Source: Dasypus novemcinctus
Lineage: Eukaryota; Chordata; Mammalia; Cingulata; Dasypodidae
Direction of reading: 5' to 3'
NCBI RefSeq assembly: GCF_030445035.2
Contig: NC_080702.1
Location: 30,441,843-30,505,842, forward strand
DNA: 64,000 nucleotides
The notes under the pieces were generated by a model. It was not told the origin of the DNA. It saw only the letters and a program-made list of their open reading frames with translations, and searched no databases. Both the position numbers and the translations under genes were made by a program. Of this stretch, positions 23,487-35,075 are shown piece by piece (within the stretch, counting starts at the first letter, position 1; each line of letters opens with the position of its first letter).

Positions 23487-23830
23487 TAGTCAGCCAAAGG
23501 GGTGCTGGTGCAAAGTACAAGAAATCTGTTGGTTTTTATAAAGGTTATTTATATGGGGTAAAAGCTGACAGTTACAAGGCCCTGAAGAGTCCAACTCAAG
23601 ATACCACAAGAAGTACTTTTTTAGCAAAGTCTGTTGCCATATTCTGAAGCAAGATGGTTGCCAATCTCTATGAAGGTTCAGCCTCACTTCTTCCTCTTAA
23701 GGTTCCATGGTTCCAGTTTTTTCCTCTCTCAGCTGTAGGCTGGCATAGAGCTCCTTTCTAGGCTCAGCTGCTCTGATTAATAACTTGAGATTCCAGAGAT
23801 TCATTGAAACTGAGGAAATTTGACATGTAC
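23487..23830 (+). repeat. Unclassified repeat R, copy 1
   Basis: It starts at GCATTAGTCAGCCAAAGGGG and matches, by eye, the sequence at 54122-54177 continued at 57414 onward: the TTATAAAGGTTATTT stretch, ACAAGGCC, then AGCAAGATGGTTGCC (23648-23662). Only the first about 350 bases are alignable here. The family is not recognised with confidence; an LTR or another retroelement end is possible. Confidence 0.6.
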
Positions 23831-23977
23831 TTTGAGAGACATTTCTGTTATTTTTCAGCTTTTCATTATTTTAGGGAGGATCAAGATTTCATCCCTAAAG
23901 TTGAATGACATTTAGAAGAAAGCAGGAGAATTGATCTAATGTTGAATGAAGAAAGTGTAGCATAAAAATTACATTGT

Positions 23978-24229
23978 GGGGAAACGGACTTTGGCCCAGT
24001 GGTCAGGTCGTCCGTCTACCACATGGGAGGTCCGCGGTTTGGATCCTGGGCCTGCTTGACCCATGTGGAGCCGGCCCACGTGCAGCGCTGATGCACGCAA
24101 GGAGTGCCATGCCACACAGGGGTGTCCCCCGCGCAGGAGAGCCCCACGCGCAAGGAGTGCACCCATAAGGAGAGCCGCCCAGTGCGAAGGAGGGAGGAGC
24201 CTGCCGAGGAATGGCGCTGCCCACACTTC
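23978..24229 (+). mobile_element. DAS-type SINE, 3'-truncated, part of the retroposed insert
   Basis: The tRNA-like head (GGGGAAACGGACTTTGGCCC, then GGTCCGCGGTTTGGATCC) and the GC-rich body are present, but the A-rich tail region is absent: the sequence stops at GCTGCCCACACTTC, exactly at the insert boundary. Its truncation therefore coincides with the 5' end of the retroposed RNA rather than with SINE retroposition on its own. Confidence 0.85.
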
Positions 24230-24653
24230 TTTATCCACTCTTGAAACTATTGCCTTTCTTTTCTCTTTCCCTCTCTCATGAAAACACTAGCTTTTTAATT
24301 CATACGATACTCCTCCCATATTCAGTCGACTACCTCATTATAGGTATTCGACCTACTGCTATAACTCTACACAACTTACTTGAATATAATATCCATCCTC
24401 CCAGATCTCATATTGTTGCTCTGTTAACATTTATCACCAGTAATACTTCACACTTTTTCCTTGCTTATGCAATTGCCTTTCCCTGGCCCTAATACTTTCC
24501 TTTAAAGTGAACTTAACCAGCAATAAGAAATTAGAATAAGAAGAACAAAGTGAAAAAGAGAAGATATAACACTTACACAAAAACAACAGCTAATTAATCC
24601 CCAAGACTAGACAAAGAAGCTAAGGAACTGATTAAACCTGTCAAGATAAAATG

Positions 24654-25619
24654 ATGACCAGACAGCAGCAAAAATCTGCAAACCAAACCAGTAATCAGGA
24701 AAATATGGCTGAATTCAATGAACAAACTAAAAACCAGGAAGGGGAGCAGAACTTCGCACAAGTAATTAAAGATCTCAAAACATTTATCACCAAAAATTTT
24801 ATGAAGTAAAGAGAGAGGTTAACAACATGAAGACAACACTTGGAGGGGAAATTGCAGACATACACAAAACGATAACAGATATGATGGGAATGAACACCAC
24901 AGTTCAAGAAATCAAAAATACACTTGCAGCAAATATGAGCAGACTAGAAGAGGCAGAGCAGAGAATTAGTGATGTGGAAGACAGTACATGGCAAATCAAA
25001 CAGATAGTAGAATTGACCGATAAAAAGATAGAAAAAATCGAGCTAGGATTTAGGGACCTGAATGACAATGCAAAATGCTCAAACATCCGTATTATAGGCA
25101 TCCCAGAAGGAGAAGAGAAGGGAAAGTGATCAGAAGGAGTGTTGCAGGAAATAATGGCTGAAAATTAACCAAATCTACTGAAAGAGACAGATGTACATAT
25201 CCAAGAAGCACAGCGCACCCCAATCGTCATAAACCCCAACAGGCCCACCCCAGACAAATACTTGTCAAATTATCCAATGCTCAAGACAAAGAGAAAATTC
25301 TTAAAGCAGAAAGAGAAAAGAAAACCATCACATATAAGGGAAGCTCCATAAGATTAAATGCTGATTTCTCATCTGAAACCATGGAGGCAAGAAGGCAGTG
25401 GTATGATATAGTCAAGGTACTAAAAGAAAAAACTTTCAAACCAAGAATACACTACCCAGATAAACTAGCATTCAAAAATGATAGAGAGTTCAAAATATTC
25501 ACAGAAAAACAGAAACTGAAAGAGTATGCCAACAAGAAACCTCTACTTCAAGAAATTCTAAAGGGAATTCTGCGGGAAGAAAGGAAAAAACAGGACAGGC
25601 AGAGTTGGAGGAGAGTGTA
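24654..25619 (+). pseudogene. L1 copy B ORF1 pseudogene
   Basis: The start ATGACCAGACAGCAGC at 24654 corresponds to the intact ORF1 at 62632. A small deletion around 24790-24800 shifts the frame, so translation stops soon after. A second frame carries the coiled-coil end and the first RRM strands (24827-25129, with NIRIIGIPEGEEKGK) and then meets a TGA. A third part (25381-25620) encodes the C-terminal domain through SWRRV. It once encoded the L1 RNA chaperone and is not functional now. Confidence 0.9.
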
Positions 25620-25684
25620 AGAGCAAAAAAAAGACAAAAAGAGAAGGGGAAAAAATATATGAAAAACACAAGTCCAATCAAAAT

Positions 25685-28600
25685 ATGGCTAACATAAATA
25701 ATTCCTTGAAAGTAATAACACTGAATGTCAACGGATTAAACTCACCTATGAAAAGATTCAGATTGGGACATTGGATAAGGAAATATGACCCATCTATATG
25801 CTGTCTACAGGAGACACATCTTAGACCCAGAGACTCATGGAGGCTGAAAGTGAATGGTTGGAAAACAATCTTACAAGCAAAGAATAACCAAAAAAAGGCA
25901 GGAGTAGCTATATTAATATCAGACAAAATGGACTTTAAATGCAAAACAATTGTGAGAGACAAAGAAGGATACTACATATTAGTGAAAGGGACAATATGTC
26001 AAGAAGATCAAACAATCAAATATTTATGCTCCTAACAAGGGCGCTTATAAATATGTGAGGCAAACGCTGGAAAAACTAAGTGAAAGAATACATGCATCTA
26101 CAATTATAGTGGGGGATTTTAATACACCACTATCAACTCTGGACAGAACATCTCAAAAGAGAATCACTAAGGAAACAAAAAATTTGAACAATATATTAGA
26201 GGAGCTGGATCTAATAGACATATACATATCATTACACCCAAATACAGCAGGATATACATTTTTCTCAAGTGCACATGGATCATTCTCCAAGATAGACCAT
26301 ATGCTAGGCCACAAAGGAAGGCTTAATGAATTCAGAAAGATTGAAATCATACAAAATAATATCTCTGACCACAGTGGAGTGAAGTTGGAAATTTGCAAGG
26401 GCCAGAGGCCCAGATTTCACACCAAGATTTGGAAATTAAACAGCACACTCTTAGAAAATCAGTGGGTCAAAGAGGAAATCTGAAAAGAAATCAATGACTA
26501 CCTTGAAACAAATGATAATGATAACACAACATACCAAAATTTATGGGATGCAGCAAAAGCAGTACTGAGAGGGAAATTTATAGGCATAAATCATACATCA
26601 AAAAAGAAGAAAGAGCAAAAATTGAAGAACTAACTGCACATATGGAGGAATTAGAAAAAAAACAGCAAAGTAATCCAACAGAAAGAAGAAGGAAGGAAAT
26701 AACAAAGATAAGAGCAGAACTAAATGAAATAGAAAATAAGAAAGCACTTGAAAAGATAAACAAGACCAAGAGCTGGTTTTTTGAGAAGATCAATAAAATT
26801 CACAAACCTTTAGCGAGACTAACAAAGAAAAAAAGAGAGAAGATGCAAATACACAAAATAAGAAATGAGAAGGGAGATATCACCACTGACACCACAGAAA
26901 TAAAGACTATCATAAGAGGATACTTTGAAAAACTATATTCCAACAAAAATGACAATTCAGAGGAAATGGACAAATTCCTAGAAACACATAAACAGCTTAT
27001 ATTGATGAAAGAAGAAATTGAAGATCTCAACAAACTAATCACGAGTAAAGAGATAGAATCAGTCATTAAAAACCTGCCAACTAAGAAGAGCCCAGGGCCA
27101 GATGGCTTCACAGGTGAATTCTACAAAACATTCCAGAAATAAATAACACCAATCCTGCTGAAACTATTCCAAAAAACCGAAATGGAAGGAACATTGCCTA
27201 ACTCATTCTATGATGCCAACATTACCCTAGTATCAAAGCCAAACAAAGACACCACAGGAAAGGACAATTACAGACCAATTTCTCTAATGAACCTAGATGC
27301 AAAAATACTTAACAAAATACTTGCTAATCATATGAAACAACACATTAAACGAATTATACACCACGACCCAGTGGGATTCATTCCAGGTATGCAAGGATGG
27401 TTCAACATAAAATCAATCAATGTAATACACCATATAAACAGATTGAAGGAAAAAGAATCACATGATTATATCTATAGATGCAGAAAAAGCATTTGACAAA
27501 ATACAGCACCATTTCTTGACAAAAACACTCCAAAAGATCAGAATACAAGGAAAGTTTTTGAACATGATAAAGAGTATATATGAAAAATCCAAAGCCAACA
27601 TCATTTACAATGGAGAAATCCTAAAATCCTTCCCTCTAAAGTCAGGAACAAGACAAGGATGCCCACTGTCTCCTTTCTATTTAACAGTGTCTTAGAAGTA
27701 CTTGCTCGAGCACTGAGGCAAGAACCAGATATAAAAGGCATTCAAATTGGAAAGGAAGAAGTCAAAATTTCATTATTTGCAGATGACATGATCCTATACA
27801 TAGAAAACCCTGAGAGGTCTACAACAAAGCTTCTAGAACTCATAAATGAGTTTAGTAAAGTCTCAGATTATAAGATCAATGTGCAAAAATCAGTAGCATT
27901 TCTGTACACCAATAATGAGCAAGATAAGGAGGAAATCAAGAAACAAATACCATTCACAATAGTAAATTAAAAAATCAAATATTTAGGAATAAATTTAACT
28001 AAAGATGTAAAAAACTTATACACTGAGAACTATACAAGACTGTTCAAGGAAATCAAAGAAGACCTAAATAAATGGAAGAATATTCCCTGTTCATTGATAG
28101 GAAGACTAAATATTATTAAGATGTCTATCCTACCAAAACTGATCTATACATTCAATGCAATCCCAGTAAAAATCAACACAGCCTTCTTTAAGGAACTAGA
28201 AAAACTAACTATGAAATTTATTTGGAAAGGAAAGAGGCCCTGAATAGCCAAAGACATATTGAAAAAGAAAAACGAAATTGGAGGAATCACACTACCTGAT
28301 TTCAAAACATACTACAAAGCTACAGTAGTGAAAACAGCATGGTATTGGCATAAGGAGAGACACACAGAGCAATGGAATCGAATTGAAAGTTCTGATATAG
28401 AACTTCATATATATAGCCATATAATATTCGATAAAGTCACCAAACCCTCTCAACTGGGAGAGAATTGCCTATTCGACAAATGGTGCCTGGAGAACTGGAT
28501 ATCCATATGTAGAAGAATGAAAGAAGATTACCATCTCACACCTTATACAAAGATCAACTCAAGATGGATCAAGACCTTAATATAAGAGCCAAGACCATAA

Positions 28601-29489
28601 AGACCTTGGAAAGCAGTGTAGGGAAACATCTACAAGACCTTGTAATAGGAAATGGCTTCATGAACATCACACCAAAAGCACGAGCAGCAAAAGAACAAAT
28701 AGATAGATGGGACTTCCTCAAAATTAAAGCCTTCTGAACCTCAAAGGAGTTTATCAAGAAAGTAAAAAGGGAACCTACACAATGGGAGAAAATATTTGGC
28801 AACCGTGTATCTGATAAGAGACTTATAACTTGCATATATAAAGAACTCCTATATCTTGAAAATAAAAAGATAAACATCCCATTTTAAAAATAGAAAAAAG
28901 ATTTAAACAGACACTTCTTCAAAGAAGAAATACAAATGGCTAAAAAGCATATGAAAAAATGCTCCAAATCTCTAGCTATCAGGGAAATGCAAATCAAAAC
29001 TACAATGAGATACCATCTTACTCCCATAAATTGGCAGCTATGAAAAAAACAGAAGAATACAAATGCTGGAGAGGATGTGAAGAAAGGGGAACATTCATCC
29101 ACTGCTGGTGGGAATACAGAAGGATCCAACCATTCTGGAGGACAGTTTGGTGGTTTCTCAAAAAACTAACCATATATTTGCCATATGACCCAGCAATTCC
29201 ACTGCTGGGTATATACCCAGCAGAACTGAAAACAAGGACACAAACCGATATATGTACACCAATGTTCATAGCAGCATTGTTCACTATTGCCAAAAGTTGG
29301 AATCAACCCAAATGCCCATCAACAGATGAGTGGATCAATAAACTGTGGTATATACACACAATGGAATACTACTCGGCTTTAAGAACAAATACACTACAAA
29401 CACACCTGATAACATGGATGAATCTTGATATGTTGAGTGAAGCAACCCAGGCATTGAAGGACAAATACTACATGACCTCAATGATATGA
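25685..29489 (+). pseudogene. L1 copy B ORF2 pseudogene
   Basis: The start ATGGCTAACATAAAT is at 25685 and the family stop TGA at 29487-29489. Visible domains in order are the endonuclease (LNVNGL, QETHL, VGDFNTPLS near 26110, SDHSGVKLEI near 26370), the reverse transcriptase ([10 protein letters not shown] near 27478, [11 protein letters not shown] near 27640, LFADDMILY near 27770, the catalytic FADD) and a cysteine-rich C-terminus ([24 protein letters not shown], near 29060). Stops or frameshifts occur near 26035, 26483, 26540-26580, 27142, 27490, 27690, 27970 and 28585-28960, so no full protein can be made. Confidence 0.93.
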
Positions 29490-32310
29490 AATAAGCAAGC
29501 TGCCTCAGAGAGCTAGAGACTGGAAGATAGGCTTACAGGAAATGGGGGAGGGGGCGTGGAGGAAGGATGTGAGTGGACGTCTGCAGGGGTGGAATCTATG
29601 AAGAGCTGGCAGTAAGTATGAGCACAAAGAAGAGATAAAATGGGGCAAGGGGTTGCCTTTGGGTGGGGTTTTGCGGGTTTGAGGGCGGTTGGGGATGGGC
29701 AGATGGGTAATATTTCCCAAAAAATTGGGGGGAGGGAGGGGCAACATACGAACATAGGAGATTGTCAGGTGTTGGTTGAGAGTAAAATGCTGAGAAAACC
29801 GTATCAAAATATAATAAGGAAGGTTACCTGTTTAGGATGCTCGGAGGGGATGGTCTGATGCGGGACGGACACCTGGGGAATGTCTGAATGCTCATTTTGC
29901 CAGGGTGGGTTGTACCATTGGGTAGAGACCCAAGTAGTGAGAGTGGGGAGGACCCACATCCTGGGGAGGACTAATTCCATCAAATAGAGGGAACTGTATC
30001 TCTCCAGAGAAAGGGTGGCTCCCAGGGCATTAGGGCAGTTGAGCAAGTCAGGCCCTGAACACTGTTGCAAGTATCTCTGGACTTGGCTCCTCAGGAAATG
30101 GAGATTGGCTGTCGCTGTGGGCCCCAAGGGGAGGGGAAAATGGATGTTGAATGGATGGAACCAAGGTAAATGTAGGGGCAAGATAGGAGTTTCACGAGAG
30201 TACACAAGGATGGATATAAAACATGTAATATTACACCAAAAACATATAGGAGATGACAGACTAATAATGTTAACCATAATGTAAAACATAGGATAACTAA
30301 AAAATTTAGAAAACTGTACAGCCTAAAGTATGGACCACAATGTAAGCACAGATGTCACCTTGTTTGAAAGCTATTGTCTCGGAGTCTGTACATCAGTTTC
30401 AGTAAATATGATATCAATAAGTTAAAAGATTATCGCTGTGGAAGGGAAAAGGTTTTACGGTGGATGTGTGGGAGTACTGTATAGTGTATATATGAATTAC
30501 TGTGATCTAAGGCTCTTGTGAAGAGAAGCTCAATAATAAGGAAAAAGGAAAGAAAAAGATAGGATGTAGAATTTTTCCAAATCAATATGTATTCTATATC
30601 TAACCTTTAAACTCGTCGCTATCTTCCATTTTACTAATAAGGGAACCTGACATTATATTGGGCTTTACTTTTCAGGAAGTTTTGGATTACAGAGTGGTTC
30701 AACAATGGCAGTGGAGGAATGCTGGTATGGGATGTTATTGACAGGCGATATATGGTTGACAGGGAGTTATACAGGGTATGTGTCCAGGGTGCATGGAAAT
30801 GTTTGGATATACTCATAGTGGAAACAATTAAAAACAACAGCTGGAGGGTACTGGGTTACTAGCTGGGGGGGGGGCGCAGGGCTCTGTCGTGGTCCCTAGG
30901 GGAGCAGCGGCGGTCCCCCAGGTGCAACGGTAAGGACCAGGAAGGAATGAGGGTCCAACAGTGAGCCCCTGATACTAATGACTATGCTTGTGAGCCTATA
31001 CACCTGAAATAAGAATAAGGCCTAGAGCAGCACTGTGCCTAAGTGTTCCCTCCTGACTGCCTCCGTGTTATTCAAACGTGGCCAGTCTCAAAGCCAAACT
31101 CAGCACTTAAATGCAATGCTTTCCCCCCAGCGTGGGATATGACACCCGGGGATGAGCCTCCCTGGCACCGAGGGATCACTGCCAAGTACCAGCTGATGAC
31201 ATAACTAGAAAATGACCTTAAATTAAAGGTTCAACGTGGACCAGCAGAATATCCCTGTCTACATATAATAACGGGAGTTAAAAATGCTGTTTGACCTAAA
31301 GTAAAGGGGAAATGGAAAGGACAAATGAGTTCATATGGCTATGAGTTTTAAAAAAGAGTCTGGAGGTTGTCAGAAGGATTGCCCTTATGCACACCTGAGC
31401 AGAGTCTCAGAGACAGATAAAGTAGATACAGCCCCAGGTATTGGTCCTTTTGAGGACTAAAGGGACCCACAGGTTTTATGGTCATGGCAGATGGGGTTCA
31501 CTGCCATGCCAGTTGGCCCTTCTTTGGAGCTAGTGTTTCTGCATGATGGAGCTGGACTCACATGGGATCTCTTTTCACAAGACTTTCATGCTACTTTACT
31601 GGAATTGTAGTTGGTGCTGGGGCTTAAGATATATCTACGGGATTTGAATCTCTGGACTGACAATATGATAGCCAGGCCCTGAGCCTCAACAGACTTCAGC
31701 TCCTACACTCTGATTTATTGGACTTACTCCACTCAGCTAACATGGAGTTGAAGAATGTCAACCACCACACCATGGAGCCTAGAGTGCCTACAACTGAAAG
31801 CAGGAGGATTGCATCCAGCATCCATGTGGAATCTAAACCCCCTCTTGACATAGATGTGGAATGGATGCAACCAAGCCAGGGTCCACAGGAAGGAGGAATA
31901 CAGTAAAGACTTAATCCTATTCTATTCATGAACTATTATGGTTAATAATCGAGAAAATGTGGCATTGATGTGGAAAAAGTGGCCATGGTGGCTGCTGGGT
32001 GCGGGGAAGGGGAGGAAGAGAAGAGATGTGGAGGCATTCTCGGGACTTAAAGTTGTCCTGGGTGGTGCCCCAGGGACAATTGCTGGATGTTGTATGTCCT
32101 CCCATGGCCCACTGGATGGAACGTGGGTAAGTGTGGGCCATGGTGTGGAACACGGGACATGGGGTGCAGCGATGCCCGGAGATATACTCACCAAACGCAA
32201 TGGATGTGACATGATGATGGGGGAGAGTGTTACTGTGCGGGGAGTGGTGGGGTGGGGTCGGTGGGGGCGAATGGGAACCTCATATTTTTTTAATGTAATA
32301 TCTTTTTAAA
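29490..32310 (+). other. L1 copy B 3' UTR, unusually long
   Basis: This is about 2.8 kb between the ORF2 stop and the A-rich tail, against roughly half a kilobase in human L1. It contains G-rich runs (around 29545, 29730 and 30865) that could form G-quadruplexes. It is continuous with, and aligned by eye to, the minus-strand fragments at 9079-11710, 17665-19254 and 50006-50745. That shared structure shows it is a fixed part of this L1 family rather than flanking DNA. No functional ORF; see the finding about a frame in its distal part. Confidence 0.88.
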
Positions 32311-32349
32311 AAATGAATAACTTGAGTAGAATTTGGGAAAAAAAAATCT

Positions 32350-32450
32350 GCCTAAAGACAGGGGTTGGCAAAACTATGTATGGTCTGAGGTCAAATCTGG
32401 TCTGTCGCCTGTTTTTGTAAATAAAGTTTTATTGAAACAGATAAAAAATC
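32350..32450 (+). mobile_element. hAT-type (MER) DNA transposon fragment
   Basis: CAGGGGTTGGCAAAACTATG followed by GGTCAAATCTGGTC and CGCCTGTTTTTGTAAATAAA corresponds to one end of a mammalian-wide non-autonomous hAT-Charlie type element, as I remember those consensus ends. Only one terminus is seen. The exact family is not named. Confidence 0.65.
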
Positions 32451-32639
32451 ATTCCAATGTATTTTCTTCTTTTAGATGCTATGGTGAATGGATTTTTTTA
32501 AATGCCTAGTAAAGAATGTTCTTTCTGGTTTATAAAACACTACTAATACATGTTAATTTCATATGTTTCATTTGGATCAATTCATTTATGAGCTTTAGCG
32601 TTTTCCTGAGGAAACTTTGTCTTGTTTTATGTAAATGAT

Positions 32640-33740
32640 ATCACATCTCTTAAAACAGATTTTTTTCTTTTTTTCTAATTTGGATAATTTTATTTAGTTT
32701 TATGGCCCAATTTCTTAACTTCCAGTATAATACTGAGCAGCAATATTGAAAGCAGTCATCCTTGTCTTGCTCCAGACCTCAAGGGAATGGCTTTCACTCT
32801 TTCAGCATATATTTTGTTTATCCTGTTTAGGAAGTGATTTCTATTCTTGTTTTCCTAAATATTTTTATCATGAGAAGGTGTTGGAATTTATCATTCACAT
32901 TTTCTCCTTCAATTGAAATTTTCATGTGATTTTCCTCTTCATTGGTTTAATGGGTTGTATCATATTGGTTTTCTCAAGTTGACCACCATTGTATCATGAG
33001 TTAAATCCCATTTTGTCTTGGTGGATGTCTTTTAATATTCTCTTGGATTTGACATGGTAGTTTTTGTTGAGGGTTATTGTATCTATATTTATGAGAGAAA
33101 TGGACCTTGGATTGCTTTCTTTGTTATGTCTTTGTGTAGTTTTGGCATCACAATAACTTTAGCCTCCTAGAGTGAGTTTAGAAGCTATATATAACAACTT
33201 CAGATTGGAAGTAATCAATTCCTCTTTGAATATTTCATAGATTTCATTATGGAAGCTGTCTCATCCTAGATTTCAAATTGTGGGAGTTTTTTGATAACTA
33301 ATTGAATCTCTTTACTTGTTATAGTTTTGTTGAGATCATTTATTTCAGACAATTTAGATAAATTATATGTTTCTAGGAATTTGCCCATTTTTTCACATTT
33401 TCTAGATTGTTCATAGTTTTCATTCATAACCCCTTTAATATGAGGAATATCTAGCAACATTCCCAACTTCATTTTTTATTTTTCTAATTTGCATCCTCTT
33501 TATTGCTTTTCAGTCTAAATAAACTTTGCTATTTTATTAATCTTTTCCAAGGCACAATTTCATTGGTTCATTCAATTGTTTTTTCTATACTCTATTTCAT
33601 TTCTCTTCACTTAAATCTATATTATTTCTTTCCCTCTCCTAGATTTTGGTCCAGTTTGCCCTTCTTTTTCTATTTCTCACAAATCTGTAGATAAGCTATT
33701 GATGTGTTATTTTTTAAAATATGAAGATTCACACCTATAA
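32640..33740 (-). mobile_element. Ancient L1 ORF2 fragment
   Basis: Minus-strand translation retains pieces of the L1 reverse transcriptase lead-in, for example EINDLNKTITSKEIQLVIKK (about 33285-33350), matching the same region of copy B ORF2 (near 27030). The leftward part (32680-33100) reads as complement of the palm region. It is highly diverged with many stops and predates the xenarthran-type L1 copies. Confidence 0.8.
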
Positions 33741-34279
33741 ATTTCCTTGAATCTTTTAAATTCATCACAAATCTGGCCTAACAGAATGAATTAATTTTGC
33801 CACAAAATAATAAAATGGACTGTGATATGTAGTCGAGGTCAAATGCCAGCTGCAGTTTTGAGAGACTGTCATCATTGAATAATCTGAAATTCTATATTAC
33901 TGAAAAAGTTTCTCTCTATATTACTGAAAAATTCTCTTAAGTGGAAACTCTGGTAAAAAATGTCTGTATAAAAGACAGATCCAGGGAATTATAGCTGATT
34001 TGTAAAGGTTAACAATGTATAAATACTTTAATCAATTATGGATATCAAGAGATACACTTCTTCTGACCATGGTACTACAGGTAGGAAAGCCCTGTGAATG
34101 AGGATCCACTATGCAGTCTGAAATTACAGCACCTGTGTGACTTTAAAGGCTCTAGGTGTACAACTTAACATTAAATTGTTTTAGCTTGCTAGTATCAAAA
34201 TAATGTCAAATGTTAATTTTCCCTTTTCCACTGAGACCTCCAAGAAATCATATAAATTAAACAGAGCACAATTTTAAAA
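33741..34279. other. No recognisable gene or repeat
   Basis: AT-rich, with no frame of interest. I see no tRNA-like, LTR-like or LINE-like signature. Confidence 0.4.
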
Positions 34280-35075
34280 ATCAACATATCAGTGCTTTAA
34301 TTTATTCCATTACTAGAATCACCATACATCTATAGTAGTATACCAGTAAGTCTACTTTATTCCATGGCTCATTCCCCAATCATGAGGATTCTGGGGTAGT
34401 GATATCCACTCCACCTCTAATTGAGAGGGGGCTGTGATCTATTAGGGCTGATGGATGAGACTCCCTTGCTCACAGATGTAGATTCTCTGTTCCTTGGTAT
34501 GTTACTTGGTATGGTAGTTGTCCATCATCACCTCTTGCCAGCTGTCCTGGGTGAGACCAATGCACTGGAGATTAGGTGTTGCAACTCCATTGAGATTCAG
34601 ACCCAGCTGAAAAATGGGTGCCCAAAGATTCAAATCTTGAATGTACACCTACAAACTCTGGTATTAATTACAGTTTTGAAAAAAAGGACAGAAATGTCAA
34701 TTGTAGGTAATGTAGAAGCAATGGTCACTGGAGGTTCTGAGGGCAGGGAGAGGGAGAAACAGGTGTAATACAGAAGCATTTTCAGGAGTTGGGGATTGTC
34801 CTGAAAGATATTGCAACAACTGATGCAGGCCATTATATATTGTGCCATTGCCTACAAAATCGAATGGAAGAGAGTGTAAACTATAATGTAAAATATAGTT
34901 CACACTTAGTGGCAATGCTCCAAAATATGTTAATCAATTGCAGAGTGTACCTCACTAATGAAAGATGTTGTTAAGTTGGGAAAATGTCGAAGGGATGGGG
35001 AGCAAGTCATATGGGAATCCTCTATTTTTTAAGTGATATTTGTGTAATCTAAGTATCTTCTAAAAAATAAAAAAG
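34280..35075 (+). mobile_element. 5'-inverted L1 3' end (twin-primed)
   Basis: 34280-34685 matches L1 3' UTR in antisense (compare 20810-21150), while 34690-35075 matches the adjoining, more distal 3' UTR in sense (compare 31936-32310), ending in TCTAAAAAATAAAAAA. The inverted upstream piece joined to a sense 3' piece is the product expected from twin priming during target-primed reverse transcription. It is diverged and non-coding. A candidate target duplication is too imperfect to claim. Confidence 0.75.

Larger units (their letters stand above)
23091..24229 (-). mobile_element. Retroposed RNA copy inside L1 5' UTR
   Basis: The insert is bounded by a perfect 13-base target duplication, tttatccactctt, at 23078-23090 and 24230-24242. 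Its left end is a T-run (about 23089-23103), that is, a poly(A) tail on the minus strand, with AATAAA on that strand about 36 bases upstream of the tail. Read on the minus strand it starts inside an antisense SINE (24229-23978), passes through unique sequence and the antisense of repeat R (23830-23487), and ends in the A-tail. This looks like a polyadenylated genomic transcript inserted by L1 machinery. No ORF of note. Confidence 0.75.
21479..24653 (+). promoter_or_regulatory. L1 copy B 5' UTR / promoter region
   Basis: It begins with GGGGCAAGATGGTGGCTGA, whose AAGATGG core (21493-21500) resembles the YY1 site that positions transcription in human L1. The first 1 kb is GC-moderate; from about 22535 it becomes a strong pyrimidine-rich tract with a G14 run near 22690. 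A retroposed insert occupies 23091-24229. The last part (24243-24653) is nearly the same as the 5' UTRs of copy C. The 78-170 codon frames here are low-complexity artefacts of the pyrimidine tract. Confidence 0.8.
21479..32320 (+). mobile_element. Full-length L1 retrotransposon, copy B, inactivated
   Basis: The order is 5' UTR (21479-24653, containing a 1.1 kb insertion), ORF1, ORF2, then a 2.8 kb 3' UTR ending in CATATTTTTTTAATGTAATATC and an A-rich tail at about 32320. The 5' end has the GGGGCAAGATGGTGGC motif shared with the other 5' ends here. Both ORFs are broken. The A-rich tail is short and no target duplication is evident, in keeping with age or with rearrangement at the left edge. 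Confidence 0.93.

Noticed and set aside
20405..32320. One single twin-primed L1 spanning the antisense fragment and L1 B
   Set aside because: The antisense piece is 3' UTR while B starts at the true 5' end. An inverted piece must come from upstream of the sense piece, so this cannot be one event.
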